A DNA stretch of 43,110 nt from Anoxybacillus ayderensis (GCF_000833605.1 NZ_JXTG01000017.1:1-43110); one strand, 5' to 3'; shown: positions 29,772 through 39,171, counted from the stretch's first letter. Made by a program: numbers and translations. The notes: generated by a model from the letters alone, not told the origin.

Positions 29772-31070
29772 TTGCTTTCCGTTACTCTTGCATCATTGAT
29801 TTTTCTTATTACCCTCGTTTTTGTCATTTGGCAACCGCGCAATTTATCCATTGGTTGGTCTGCCTGCGGTGGCGCCTTATTAGCATTGCTTGTTGGAGTC
29901 GTTGATTTCCAAGATGTTATGGATGTAACGAACATCGTTTGGAATGCGACGCTTGCTTTTATTGCGATTATCATTATTTCTTTAATTTTAGATGAGATTG
30001 GCTTCTTCGAATGGGCAGCGTTACATATGGCGCGTGCGGCTAAAGGAAATGGAATTAAAATGTTTATATTTGTTTCCATTCTCGGTGCACTCGTGGCGGC
30101 GTTTTTCGCAAACGATGGTGCCGCACTCATCTTAACACCGATCGTATTAGCCATGGTACGCGCATTACAATTTGATGAACGAAACGTATTGCCATTTATC
30201 TTAGCAAGTGGATTTATTGCGGATACGACATCGTTGCCGCTTGTTGTCAGCAACCTTGTCAATATTGTATCTGCAGACTTCTTCCGCATTAGTTTTGGTG
30301 AGTACGCATCGCGTATGATTGTTCCAAACTTTTTCTCGCTCGCGGCGAGCATCGGGGTGCTTTACTTATATTTTCGAAAGGACATTCCGAAACGCTACAA
30401 TTTATCGCATATCAAACAACCATCTGAAGCGATTAAAGACGTGCGCATGTTTCGATTGTCGTGGATCGTTCTTGCGGTTTTATTAATCGGCTATTTTGTC
30501 GGTGAATTCGTAAACATCCCTGTCTCGTTTATTGCTGGTGCTGTCGCGTTATTGTTTTTATGGATGGGAAGACGGAGCCCAGCTGTACACGTGAAACAAA
30601 TATTAAAGGGAGCACCGTGGGCTGTCGTCTTTTTCTCGATTGGGATGTATGTTGTTGTATACGGATTACGCAACGTAGGATTGACGACCATTCTAGCAGA
30701 TATGATCGAAGCGGCCGCAAATCAAGGGCTGTTTATGGCGACGATTGCCATGGGGTTTATCGCAGCGATTTTATCGTCTGTTATGAACAACATGCCGACA
30801 GTCATGATTGATGCGCTAGCGATAGCTGATACGAATACGACGGGAATCATTCGGGAAGCGCTAATTTATGCAAATGTAATCGGTTCGGACTTAGGACCGA
30901 AAATTACGCCAATCGGTTCACTTGCTACACTTCTTTGGTTACATGTGCTTTCAACAAAAGGAGTAAAAATTACGTGGGGCACTTATTTTAAAAATGGTTT
31001 AATTTTAACCATCCCAACATTATTTATTACTCTCGTTGGGTTATATATATGGTTACTTATTATTCATTAA
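29772..31070 (+). CDS. arsB: Arsenite efflux permease ArsB
   Basis: A 432-residue, roughly 12-helix membrane carrier that extrudes arsenite or antimonite. It matches the ArsB family of the IT superfamily: [19 protein letters not shown] at the start, [53 protein letters not shown] and [20 protein letters not shown]. The TTG start follows GAGGAGTGG by about 7 bases. It is the second gene of the ars operon, 16 bases before arsC. Length and motifs are intact, so it should be functional. Confidence 0.94.
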   Translation: MLSVTLASLIFLITLVFVIWQPRNLSIGWSACGGALLALLVGVVDFQDVMDVTNIVWNATLAFIAIIIISLILDEIGFFEWAALHMARAAKGNGIKMFIFVSILGALVAAFFANDGAALILTPIVLAMVRALQFDERNVLPFILASGFIADTTSLPLVVSNLVNIVSADFFRISFGEYASRMIVPNFFSLAASIGVLYLYFRKDIPKRYNLSHIKQPSEAIKDVRMFRLSWIVLAVLLIGYFVGEFVNIPVSFIAGAVALLFLWMGRRSPAVHVKQILKGAPWAVVFFSIGMYVVVYGLRNVGLTTILADMIEAAANQGLFMATIAMGFIAAILSSVMNNMPTVMIDALAIADTNTTGIIREALIYANVIGSDLGPKITPIGSLATLLWLHVLSTKGVKITWGTYFKNGLILTIPTLFITLVGLYIWLLIIH

Positions 31071-31085
31071 AAGGAGTCGATTGAA

Positions 31086-31502
31086 ATGAAAAAAGTAATT
31101 TATTTCTTATGTACAGGGAACTCCTGCCGTAGCCAGATAGCAGAAGGATGGGCAAAAAAATATCTTGGTGACGAATGGGAAGCATATAGCGCCGGCATTG
31201 AGGCGCATGGTTTAAATCCGAACGCAGTCAAAGCGATGAAAGAAGTAGGAATCGATATTTCAAACCAAACATCAGACATTATCAATGAAGAGATTTTAAA
31301 CAGAGCCGATTTAGTCGTTACATTATGTGGACATGCGGCAGATCATTGTCCAGTCACACCACCGCATGTCAAACGTGTTCATTGGGGATTTGACGATCCA
31401 GCTAAAGCAGAAGGAACAGAGGAAGAAAAATGGGCCGTCTTTCAACGCGTCCGCGATGAAATTGGGGCACGAATTAAACGATTTGCCGAAACGGGAGAAT
31501 AA
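31086..31502 (+). CDS. arsC: Arsenate reductase, thioredoxin-coupled
   Basis: A 138-residue enzyme of the low-molecular-weight phosphatase fold that reduces arsenate to arsenite using a Cys relay and thioredoxin. The P-loop is CTGNSCRSQ (Cys9, Cys14), and the relay cysteines are in [10 protein letters not shown] (Cys80, Cys87). These correspond to Cys10, 82 and 89 in the B. subtilis enzyme. AAAAGGAG lies about 8 bases before the ATG. Its product, arsenite, is the substrate of the upstream ArsB pump. A terminator follows the stop. Confidence 0.95.
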   Translation: MKKVIYFLCTGNSCRSQIAEGWAKKYLGDEWEAYSAGIEAHGLNPNAVKAMKEVGIDISNQTSDIINEEILNRADLVVTLCGHAADHCPVTPPHVKRVHWGFDDPAKAEGTEEEKWAVFQRVRDEIGARIKRFAETGE

Positions 31503-31516
31503 ATAAGAGGAAAAAC

Positions 31517-31550
31517 AAGAAGCCGGGAAGAAACGTCCTGGCTTCTTTTC
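31517..31550 (+). terminator. Intrinsic terminator of the ars operon
   Basis: AAGAAGCCGGGA and TCCTGGCTTCTT pair as a 12-bp stem with one G-U, followed by TT. Confidence 0.87.
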
Positions 31551-31679
31551 TTAATATAACGAAAATATATTGTTTTCAGATAAAAAAGAGCATAAAATGA
31601 TTAAAGTATAGTTTTTGTTGTTTTCGCTGTTATCCACCCTAAACGATATATATTTTACGAATAAGGGAGAGATGTTTTT

Positions 31680-32612
31680 GTGCCAGTAAAAAATATAAAA
31701 ACGTATATTCTTTTATTTTTAACTGCTACGATTTGGGGTGGTGCCTTTGTTGCTGGAAAAATCGCAACGACGACTTTACATCCTGTGTCAGTTGCTTTTT
31801 TTCGCTTTTTCGGTGCTAGTTTGATTTTGTTTCCATTATTGTACTGGAAAGAGCCGAATAGACCAACTCCGACGAGAAAAGATTGGATCGTGTTAGCGCT
31901 CCTCGGTTTAACGGGAGTGTTTTTATACAACATTTTCTTTTTTATAGCTACAAAATATGCACCAATTGTCAAAAGCTCATTAGTCATTGCAGTCAATGCT
32001 CCATTGATTACATTGTTGTCTGCAATATTTTTGAAAGAAAGATTGAACGGAAGAAGTATATTTGGCATGTTGCTCGCTGTATTTGGGGCTGTATATATTA
32101 TTACAAACGGTCATCCGTCCGTACTTATCGAAATCGGTGTTGCTCCGATCGATCTTGTGCTAGCAGGGGCATGTCTCAGCTGGAGTACATATTCGGTCAT
32201 TGGAAAAGTGGCAATGAAAACATATAGTCCGCTTGCGGCAACAACGTACGCAACAGGTTTTGGAACGTTATTTTTAGCACCTTTTGCGCTATACTATACT
32301 TCTTTTACATCTGTCCAAATGAGTGGATGGGATGTGTGGTTAAGCGTACTGTACGTTGCCGTTGTCGTTTCGGCTATCAGCTTCGTTTGGTGGTATAACG
32401 GTATTCAAAAAGTCGGAGCTTCAACCGCTTCAGTTTTCATTAATGTCATGCCGATTTCTGCTACGGTGATGGGAACGATCTTTTTTAATGAACATTTGAC
32501 AATCACTCATATCGTTGGAGCGGCGTTTGTATTTAGCGGTATTTTGTTTAACATTTACAGTAAACAAGAAAAAGTGATGTTCCCTCTCATTAAGAAAGGG
32601 GCGAATATATGA
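31680..32612 (+). CDS. EamA-family (DMT) transporter, first of a pair
   Basis: A 310-residue protein with ten membrane helices in two EamA repeats: residues 8-140 with TATIWGGAFVAGKIA, and 155-295 with ACLSWSTYSVIGKVAM. Such transporters export amino acids, nucleosides or other metabolites; the substrate cannot be read. The GTG start at 31680 follows GGGAGAGATG. The next gene starts 16 bases after its stop and belongs to the same family, so the two may work together or as a heterodimer, which is inference. Confidence 0.85.
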   Translation: MPVKNIKTYILLFLTATIWGGAFVAGKIATTTLHPVSVAFFRFFGASLILFPLLYWKEPNRPTPTRKDWIVLALLGLTGVFLYNIFFFIATKYAPIVKSSLVIAVNAPLITLLSAIFLKERLNGRSIFGMLLAVFGAVYIITNGHPSVLIEIGVAPIDLVLAGACLSWSTYSVIGKVAMKTYSPLAATTYATGFGTLFLAPFALYYTSFTSVQMSGWDVWLSVLYVAVVVSAISFVWWYNGIQKVGASTASVFINVMPISATVMGTIFFNEHLTITHIVGAAFVFSGILFNIYSKQEKVMFPLIKKGANI

Positions 32613-32628
32613 TTTGGGGGCAGGGGAA

Positions 32629-33522
32629 ATGTGGAAAGGATATAGCCTCGTATTGTTATCGGCAACGGGATTTGCGTTTATTCCCATCTTTGCATTATAC
32701 GCATATGACAACGGTGTCACTGTGACAACTCTGTTGTTTTTACGCTTTGCATTGGCTGCGCTTTTCTTTTTTCTGTATTTATGGTTAAAAGAAAAAAACT
32801 GGAAGGTTTCGCGGTCACATTTATTGTATTTATTTTTACTAGGTGGCATTTTCTATATGATGCAATCTTCTTTTTATTTTCAGGCAGTAAAATATATTCC
32901 ATCTTCACTCGCTGCGTTGTTGTTGTATTTAAATCCGATATTCGTCGCTATTTTTTCGTTTTTTATTAATAAAGAAAAGCTAACAAAGCACATCATCATA
33001 GCGATTCTCATTTCTTTTTTAGGTATGTTGCTTGTATTAGGGGCACCAGAAGGAAAAATTCAGCCGCTCGGTATTGCGTTAGCCGTTGGAGCAGCGATTG
33101 TTTACTCAATGTACATTATCGTTGGAAATAAAGTGACCGCACACGTTCCACCCATTACAGCGAGCGCCTACATTGCACTCTTTGCCGCTTTGTCTTTTTT
33201 TGTTTTTGGAATCGGTTCGGGAACATTACATTTTCAATTTGACGCAAAAGGATGGCTTCCAATTATCGGAACATCGTTCGTCTCAAGCGTTTTGGCCATG
33301 TTGACGTTTTTTGCAGGAATGAATATTATCGGTCCGACAAAAGCAGCAATTTTAAGTATGATAGAACCGATCGTGACGTTCCTTCTATCGATGGTATTTT
33401 TACATGAAAGCATATCATCTCTCCAAATGATTGGGGGACTGATTGTGTTGAGTGGAGCTATGCTTGTTGTCACAACAAAAGAACTTAAACTAAAGAAAAA
33501 ATCGACCTCCATCAGTGCGTGA
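32629..33522 (+). CDS. EamA-family (DMT) transporter, second of a pair
   Basis: A 297-residue, ten-helix DMT permease with two EamA repeats: SATGFAFIPIFALYAYDNGV in the first and AVGAAIVYSMYIIVGNKV in the second. The tail is Lys-rich. ATG 32629 lies a few bases after GCAGGGG. It is clearly distinct from its neighbour in sequence, so the duplication, if that is what it was, is old. The last codons form the left arm of the terminator at 33498-33546. Substrate unknown. Confidence 0.85.
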   Translation: MWKGYSLVLLSATGFAFIPIFALYAYDNGVTVTTLLFLRFALAALFFFLYLWLKEKNWKVSRSHLLYLFLLGGIFYMMQSSFYFQAVKYIPSSLAALLLYLNPIFVAIFSFFINKEKLTKHIIIAILISFLGMLLVLGAPEGKIQPLGIALAVGAAIVYSMYIIVGNKVTAHVPPITASAYIALFAALSFFVFGIGSGTLHFQFDAKGWLPIIGTSFVSSVLAMLTFFAGMNIIGPTKAAILSMIEPIVTFLLSMVFLHESISSLQMIGGLIVLSGAMLVVTTKELKLKKKSTSISA

Positions 33523-33546
33523 TAGGGGTCGATTTTGCAAAATGGC
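33498..33546 (+). terminator. Intrinsic terminator of the EamA pair
   Basis: AAAATCGACC (inside the gene's end) pairs with GGTCGATTTT (33537-33546) around a 29-base loop that holds the stop codon. Confidence 0.65.
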
Positions 33547-33611
33547 AGGAATATTACCTATCGTTATCTAATTCCAATAAATATGTCTTCATAGTAGCGA
33601 GGAGGATTGTT

Positions 33612-34463
33612 GTGAATCAAAATGTAAACTCCCCGTCGGTGGCGCTAGTGACAGGGTCCTCGAGCGGGTTTGGGCCACTCGTAAGCGTTGCACTTGCGCG
33701 TGAAGGATATCAGGTCATTGCTTCAATGCGAAATATGCAAAACAAAGAAATGCTTGCAACCGTGGCGTCTGAAGCCGGCGTGTACGATCGGATAGAAATC
33801 GTATCTCTCGATGTCACCGATTTCGCTGCGGTGGAATCGGTCATGCACGATGTCATCAATCGCTACGGACGGATCGATGTATTAGTTAACAACGCAGGGT
33901 TTGCCACTGGCGGTTTTGTAGAGGAACTCTCACTTGAAGAGTGGGAGCGTCAATTTGCGACAAACTTTTTCGGGTTAGTGGCCGTCACAAAAGCTGTTTT
34001 GCCAATTATGCGAACGCAACGGAGCGGTAAGATTATCAACATTAGCAGCATTAGCGGACGAGTCGGTTTTCCGGCGATGGGTCCATATGTCGCTTCAAAA
34101 TTTGCTGTCGAAGGATTTAGCGAATCGCTTCGTTTAGAGATGTTGCCGTACGGAGTATATGTCGTCTTAATTGAGCCTGGGTCATTCAAAACAAACATTT
34201 GGTCAAAAGGGCTTCAAGGGGTGTCCGTCCGTTCGGATTCACCATATGCAAAAGAAATGAAAACCATTGTGCAATACGTGAATCGAGTAGTCAAAACAGC
34301 ACCACCTCCTGACGAAGTCATTAGGCAAATAATTAAAGTCGTCCAATCGCCGACTCCGCGTTTGCGTTACCCTGTAGGGAGAGGGGTCACATTGACGTTA
34401 AGGCTGAAAAACTGGTTGCCGTGGAAGTGGTGGGAATGGATTGTCATGAAATCTCTTAAATAG
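33612..34463 (+). CDS. Short-chain dehydrogenase/reductase (SDR)
   Basis: A 283-residue classical SDR using NAD(P)H. Nucleotide motif TGSSSGFG (near 14-21), an Arg in ASMRNMQNK suggesting NADP, structural NNAG near 93-96, catalytic Ser in IINISSISGRVG, and the Tyr-Lys pair in GPYVASKFAVEGFSE. The C-terminal ~60 residues (RYPVGRGVTLTLRLKNWLPW) resemble the lipid- or retinol-type SDRs such as YusZ of Bacillus. GTG 33612 lies 6 bases after AGGAGG. The gene looks richer in GC than its neighbours, hinting at a different history. Substrate unknown. Confidence 0.85.
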   Translation: MNQNVNSPSVALVTGSSSGFGPLVSVALAREGYQVIASMRNMQNKEMLATVASEAGVYDRIEIVSLDVTDFAAVESVMHDVINRYGRIDVLVNNAGFATGGFVEELSLEEWERQFATNFFGLVAVTKAVLPIMRTQRSGKIINISSISGRVGFPAMGPYVASKFAVEGFSESLRLEMLPYGVYVVLIEPGSFKTNIWSKGLQGVSVRSDSPYAKEMKTIVQYVNRVVKTAPPPDEVIRQIIKVVQSPTPRLRYPVGRGVTLTLRLKNWLPWKWWEWIVMKSLK

Positions 34464-34533
34464 AAATAAGCACCATATATACAACTACAGAAAACATACA
34501 TTTGGAAGTAGGAGGGAGGGAAACTTCACTTCA

Positions 34534-37215
34534 ATGACTGTAAAGAAGCCAACAAATATATTAGAGAAATTACAAGCGCGATTGAATCACCGTTTTGCGG
34601 CTTTGGAAGAAGACATCTTTCATCTTATAAAAGAAGAATTGGTGTCGTTAGAAATTACGCCCGAACCTTTTCTTACAGTAAAGGACGTTTGGGATGATAT
34701 AGAGTTGTATTGTTTCGATGAAAATTTATCTAATCGATGCGAAGAGAAAATACAAGCGTTTCTTTATGACTTACTTGCTAATTGTGTGAGAGAATTAGGA
34801 GTGGACGAAGTACGTACGTATCTCATAACCCAAGGGTGGTCAGATGAGGTGGAAGAAATGGACATGGAAGACCTTATTTACGAGGTAAATGAGCTATTAG
34901 ACTGGGAAATTGCAGAAATCACCTTGGATTTGCTTGAGCATTTTGGCCAGTATGAATTGTCATTTCTCTATCGCAAAGAATATCCGTTTCAACAGTTATG
35001 TAAACAAATAGAAAAACCAGTGGATTTGCATTTTTTGAGCGATGCTCTATCTTCTTGGTTATTTGCAAGAAAGGAACAGATAAAAAAACAAATTCGAGAG
35101 GAGTGCGGAGAAACGCTGTTAGACGACTCATTAAAGATAACACCTTTTTCTAGCGAGAAACTAGTACAAGCCTTTTTTGATGCGGTGGATGAAGAACACC
35201 TAGCACAAATAGTTAAATACGTAGAAACAGAATTGACGAACGAAATAAAAACTCGCTTCCAAGCCTTACTTGCCATTCGTCAAACATCTATATGGAAAGT
35301 TTGTGAATCCATTATTGTTCAACATGTAGGCATATGGCTTCATGAAGTAAAAAAAGAAGCAAGAGCTCTGTACGATGAATGGGAGGAGCTTTGTCGCTTG
35401 CTCGAGAATAGTTGTTCTAAAGAGATGATAATAATCCTTGATAAAATGCGGCACTATCCGACTTTTATAAAAAAAGTAGATAAAAAACGAAGAACGAAAG
35501 AGGAATACGAAGCGATTCTATCTAAAATTGCGTATACGTATGTACAGTTGCTAAACGAAAAATATCAATGTTCAATAAAATGGAATCCACAAAAAATGAA
35601 CCGTTGGTTGAGTACGTGGTTTACACCAATGGAAGAATTCGAACGATCGTTTCTTCATTCCAAGGAGTTTAACCGCCACTTAAAGGCGATAAGCAAGCAA
35701 ATTTTTGAACATCCTTTATCACTTTCCGCTTCATCGGTTCACAAAAAATATATCGTCCATGTCGGTCCGACTAATTCTGGAAAAACATACGACTCAATGC
35801 AACGGTTGCTTCAAGCAAAAACAGGGATGTATTTAGCACCATTGAGATTGCTTGCGTTAGAAAAGTTTGAGGAGATGTGTTCCCACGGTATTGCATGTGC
35901 CTTAATAACAGGAGAAGAAAGAAAAAATGTACATGGCAGTACACATATAAGCGCAACGATCGAGTCGGTGAATGTCACCGATGAATTTGAAGTTGTCGTT
36001 ATTGATGAATGTCAATTATTAGCGGATGAAACGAGAGGGGCTGCTTGGGTCAAAGCAATTATCGGGGTGAAAGCGAAAGAAATTCATTTGGTTGCTGCAC
36101 CGCATGCTGTTAGCTTGCTTCAAACACTGCTAGCTTACCATCAGTTTGATTTTGAAGTGATCGAACACAAACGTACCACTCCACTTATTTGGGAAGAAAA
36201 GGATTTTTCTTTTCCAAAAGACTTGCAAAAAGGAGATGCACTTATTGTTTTTTCAAAAAAGAACGTTCTCCATGTTGCCGCTTCACTCGTAAAACAAGGC
36301 TATAACGTTTCGGTTTTGTACGGAAGCATGCCTCCTGAAACAAGAAGAAAACAAGTCGCGCAATTTCGGAAAGGGTTAACCGATATATTAATAGCAACCG
36401 ATGCCATTGGCATGGGAATGAATCTTCCTATTCGAAGAGTCATCTTTATGGAAAGTGAAAAGTTTGATGGGAAAGCCGTTCGTACGTTAAAAGCAGAAGA
36501 AGTACAACAAATCGCAGGACGAGCAGGAAGAAAAGGAATATATGAAGAAGGGTTCGTCTGCGCTACGGTAAATCGAAAGAAAATAAAAAAGTTGTTAGAG
36601 GCGCCGGTAGCTCCTATTGAATATAGTTTTCTCCCTATATCAATCGAATCACTAAAAAAGTTTCCTTACGAATCATTCGATTTATTCAAACGGGCATGGA
36701 GCTTTTATCAAAACGAATTAAAAGAAACGCCTTATCGTGTTCATGAAATAAGCGAATGGGAAAGAAAAATGTTCGTTTTAGAAAAAACATTGAAAAAGAT
36801 GAAGATCGAACTCCCTCTTTGGAAGAAATTATCTTTCTGTTTCGTTCCGTTTTCAATCGAAGAAACGAAGATAACAGATTGTTGGCTAACGATGATTAGA
36901 GAATATTTAACGGAAGGGAAGGTAGCTCTGCCGCCTATCCTTACGTCGGTCGATGCAATTGATGAATTGGAGAACGGCTATAAACAGCTTATGTTATTTA
37001 CGTCATTTGCTTATTCTCAATCGTTGTCTTTTAACGAAGAAGAGGTTTTTGAACTAAAAGAAAAAATTTCTGAAAAAATATTTGAAGTACTATCTAAACA
37101 TTTGATACGCTATATGAAAAAATGTAAAATTTGCAATCAGGAATTGCCTTGGGATTTTCCATATCCACATTGCCATCATTGTCATGAATATATGTATGTG
37201 GAGATGTCTTTTTAA
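34534..37215 (+). CDS. SUV3-like DExH-box RNA helicase with zinc ribbon
   Basis: An 893-residue protein. Residues 1 to about 400 are a helical, acidic N-terminal region with no motif I recognise. The helicase core has motif I HVGPTNSGKT (near 408-417), YLAPLRLLALEKFEEM (Ia), DECQ (491-494, motif II), AFSKK-like segment III/IV, ILIATDAIGMGMNLPIRRVIF (V) and QIAGRAGRKG (VI, near 657-667). This set is the hallmark of SUV3/SUPV3L1, the helicase of the mitochondrial RNA degradosome. The C-terminus has Cys864, Cys867, Cys880 and Cys883 (CKIC and CHHC), likely a zinc ribbon. A GGAGGGAGGG site lies about 12 bases before the ATG. It stands alone. Confidence 0.82.
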   Translation: MTVKKPTNILEKLQARLNHRFAALEEDIFHLIKEELVSLEITPEPFLTVKDVWDDIELYCFDENLSNRCEEKIQAFLYDLLANCVRELGVDEVRTYLITQGWSDEVEEMDMEDLIYEVNELLDWEIAEITLDLLEHFGQYELSFLYRKEYPFQQLCKQIEKPVDLHFLSDALSSWLFARKEQIKKQIREECGETLLDDSLKITPFSSEKLVQAFFDAVDEEHLAQIVKYVETELTNEIKTRFQALLAIRQTSIWKVCESIIVQHVGIWLHEVKKEARALYDEWEELCRLLENSCSKEMIIILDKMRHYPTFIKKVDKKRRTKEEYEAILSKIAYTYVQLLNEKYQCSIKWNPQKMNRWLSTWFTPMEEFERSFLHSKEFNRHLKAISKQIFEHPLSLSASSVHKKYIVHVGPTNSGKTYDSMQRLLQAKTGMYLAPLRLLALEKFEEMCSHGIACALITGEERKNVHGSTHISATIESVNVTDEFEVVVIDECQLLADETRGAAWVKAIIGVKAKEIHLVAAPHAVSLLQTLLAYHQFDFEVIEHKRTTPLIWEEKDFSFPKDLQKGDALIVFSKKNVLHVAASLVKQGYNVSVLYGSMPPETRRKQVAQFRKGLTDILIATDAIGMGMNLPIRRVIFMESEKFDGKAVRTLKAEEVQQIAGRAGRKGIYEEGFVCATVNRKKIKKLLEAPVAPIEYSFLPISIESLKKFPYESFDLFKRAWSFYQNELKETPYRVHEISEWERKMFVLEKTLKKMKIELPLWKKLSFCFVPFSIEETKITDCWLTMIREYLTEGKVALPPILTSVDAIDELENGYKQLMLFTSFAYSQSLSFNEEEVFELKEKISEKIFEVLSKHLIRYMKKCKICNQELPWDFPYPHCHHCHEYMYVEMSF

Positions 37216-37301
37216 TTTGCTGCTTATCTTTCTAGGAGAATTTTTCATAAATGAACAATATAAAAACTTATTTCCTTCTATATAAAAGCGGATGAGATAA
37301 A

Positions 37302-37338
37302 AATAAGCTGTTGAGCTTGTGTCAACAGCTTATTTTCT
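37302..37338. terminator. Bidirectional intrinsic terminator
   Basis: AATAAGCTGTTGA and TCAACAGCTTATT form a perfect 13-bp stem around a 7-base loop, flanked by T-rich sequence. It separates the helicase gene from the convergent VOC gene. Confidence 0.88.
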
Positions 37339-37346
37339 TCTAGCTA

Positions 37347-37724
37347 CTAATTTCCGAGAGACAGTTGCCATGATACACCGTATCGGTCTTCTACCCATGC
37401 AAACTTTTTGCAAAATGGATAGGCACCTAGCGGCATGAGCACTTTTCCTGATTGGGATAGTTGTTCAAAAGCACAGTCAATTTCTTCTTCTGTATCACAC
37501 GTGACACATAGAGACATCGCAGGCGTAAACTCGTGATGTTCGACGTGATTATCAATCGCCATCAACCGTTGCCCTTTCAATAGAAACGTGGCATGAAGCA
37601 CCATTCCGTTTTCTTGATGCACAATTTGTTCGATTTCTGCCGGAGAAAAAACGGACATATACAAACGAATCGCTTCTTCTGCTTGCCCAGAAAACATGAG
37701 GCACGTCATAATTTTTTGTTCCAT
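37347..37724 (-). CDS. VOC-superfamily protein (PhnB/3-demethylubiquinone-like)
   Basis: A 125-residue protein starting MEQKIMTCLMFSGQAEEAIR and ending FAWVEDRYGVSWQLSLGN. This is the standard PhnB-like VOC pattern (paired beta-alpha-beta-beta-beta modules; ML-F-G-A-EAI at the start, W-ED-YGVSWQ at the end). Members bind small molecules and sometimes metal; many are of unknown function. AAGGGAGCG lies before the ATG. It is a single gene, divergent from merR and convergent with the helicase gene. A link to the mer genes is not evident. Confidence 0.82.
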   Translation of the reverse strand: MEQKIMTCLMFSGQAEEAIRLYMSVFSPAEIEQIVHQENGMVLHATFLLKGQRLMAIDNHVEHHEFTPAMSLCVTCDTEEEIDCAFEQLSQSGKVLMPLGAYPFCKKFAWVEDRYGVSWQLSLGN

Positions 37725-37832
37725 AAATACACGCTCCCTTATAACTGTAGAACACCAAAAACGAATATATGTTCTTGTATTTAATTATCGCCAATTCACA
37801 ATTCATTGTCAATAGTAGAATTTTTTACTAAC

Positions 37833-37864
37833 TTGACTATGTACCTTAGTACAAAGTTTATACT
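37833..37864 (+). promoter_or_regulatory. mer promoter/operator with 20-bp spacer
   Basis: TTGACT (37833-37838) and TATACT (37859-37864) are separated by 20 bases. The overlong spacer, with a dyad GTAC-ctta-GTAC (37841-37852) in it, is the signature of a MerR-activated promoter that is twisted open when metal binds. Confidence 0.87.
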
Positions 37865-37887
37865 TAAATTGGAAGTGAGGTCATTCA

Positions 37888-38295
37888 ATGTATCGGATTA
37901 GCGAACTAGCCAAACGGTGTGGCGTGAATAAAGAAACGATCCGCTATTATGAAAAGCGACAGCTACTTCCACTCCCTATGCGAACAGAAGCGGGGTATCG
38001 TTTATATTCAGATGCAGATGCAAAGCGCGTCCAATTCATTAAACGTCTGCAACAACTCGGATTTTCTTTAACGGAAATTCATCAGCTACTTGGCATTGTC
38101 GATCAAGATAAGGAAAGATGCGCGAATATGTATGTGTTTGTATCGAAAAAAGTGGAAGAAGTGCAAAAGCAAATCAAAGACTTGCAGCGAGTAGTACATG
38201 TGCTACAAGACTTGCAGAAGCGGTGCCCGGACGAAAAAGCGTTATACGAGTGCCCGATGATTGAAATGCTAATTGAGGAGGAATTTTCAACATGA
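37888..38295 (+). CDS. merR: MerR mercury-responsive activator
   Basis: A 135-residue regulator. The N-terminal winged helix is [20 protein letters not shown], with [18 protein letters not shown], followed by the dimerisation helix. The Hg(II) ligands Cys78, Cys113 and Cys122 (KERCANM, KRCPDEK, YECPMIE) match Cys79, 114 and 123 of the Bacillus mercury MerR. GGAAGTGAGGT lies before the ATG. It shares an ATGA overlap with merA, so both are read from the 20-bp-spacer promoter upstream, which MerR should repress without and activate with mercury. Confidence 0.93.
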   Translation: MYRISELAKRCGVNKETIRYYEKRQLLPLPMRTEAGYRLYSDADAKRVQFIKRLQQLGFSLTEIHQLLGIVDQDKERCANMYVFVSKKVEEVQKQIKDLQRVVHVLQDLQKRCPDEKALYECPMIEMLIEEEFST

Positions 38296-39140
38296 AAAGA
38301 TATATGATGCGCATTGAAGGAATGACGTGTCCAAGCTGTGAAAAACATATTGCTTCGATTCTTAAACAAATCGGCGCAAAATCCATTGATGTTAGTTTTC
38401 GTCGTAGAGAAGCGGTGTTTGAACTTCCTCATGCCAACGTGGAAACGGCAAAACAAGCCATAACTATGGCTGGTTATGAGCCGATAGAAGCAGGGGAAGT
38501 TGATGCAACAAGAGAATATGACTACATCATCATTGGCTCTGGTGCTGCCGCTTTTGCGTCGGCAATCGAGGCAAGCAAGTACGGGGCGAAAGTTGTCATG
38601 ATTGAAAGAGGAACGATAGGAGGAACATGCGTTAATATCGGCTGTGTCCCTTCAAAAACGTTGCTCCGAGCAGGAGAAATAAACTACTTAGCAAAAAATC
38701 ATCCGTTTCTTGGGCTGCATACGTCTGCAGGAACGGTCGATTTATCTGCACTAATCGAGCAAAAAAATGAATTAGTGCGCGATCTACGCCAAACGAAATA
38801 TGTAAATCTCATCAACGAATATGGATTTACGCTCATACAAGGAGAAGCGGTATTCTTAGACGAAACGACAGTAGAAGTCAATGGGAAAAAATTATCAGCG
38901 AACCGCTTCCTGATTGCCACAGGTGCTTCTCCGGCAGTTCCTAATATTCCTGGGCTTGCGGGTGTGGATTACGTCACAAGCACGACGCTACTTGAACGAA
39001 AAGAAGTACCGAAACGATTAGCGGTCATCGGTTCTGGTTATATTGGTATCGAACTCGGCCAACTGTTTCATCATCTTGGTTCTGGGGTCCCACCAACAAA
39101 AAGCGCAAAACATACGCTAAGCAAATTTCGACATGAATAA
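38292..39140 (+). pseudogene. merA: Mercuric reductase, truncated by a Tn3-family transposon
   Basis: The flavoenzyme MerA reduces Hg(II) to volatile Hg(0) with NADPH. Here residues 1-264 are native: an N-terminal HMA metal-binding domain with GMTCPSC (Cys13, Cys16), the FAD site [10 protein letters not shown] (82-91), the redox pair in [12 protein letters not shown] (Cys113, Cys118), and the start of the NADPH domain ([21 protein letters not shown]). At 39083/39084 the sequence passes into a transposon end, adding 18 foreign residues ([18 protein letters not shown]) and a stop. The NADPH domain, dimer interface and C-terminal Hg-binding cysteines are lost, so it cannot work as a reductase. 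The HMA part might still bind mercury. Confidence 0.92.
39084..39121. repeat. 38-bp terminal inverted repeat of a Tn3-family transposon
   Basis: The sequence starts GGGGTCCCACC and ends ACGCTAAG after 38 bases, the form of Tn3-family ends such as that of Tn4430. The matching opposite end is not in the window. The outer GGGG abuts merA codon 264. Confidence 0.87.
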
Positions 39141-39171
39141 AGCCGAGTTTTCCTACGCTAAGGAAATTTCG
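39113..39171 (+). repeat. Direct repeat of the inner transposon end
   Basis: TACGCTAAGCAAATTTCG (39113-39130) recurs as TACGCTAAGGAAATTTCG (39154-39171), one base different, 41 bases further in. The first copy overlaps the inner end of the terminal repeat. Confidence 0.7.

Noticed and set aside
31655-32068. A 137-codon minus-strand frame
   Set aside because: It covers the start of the first EamA gene, which has clear family motifs; no independent support.
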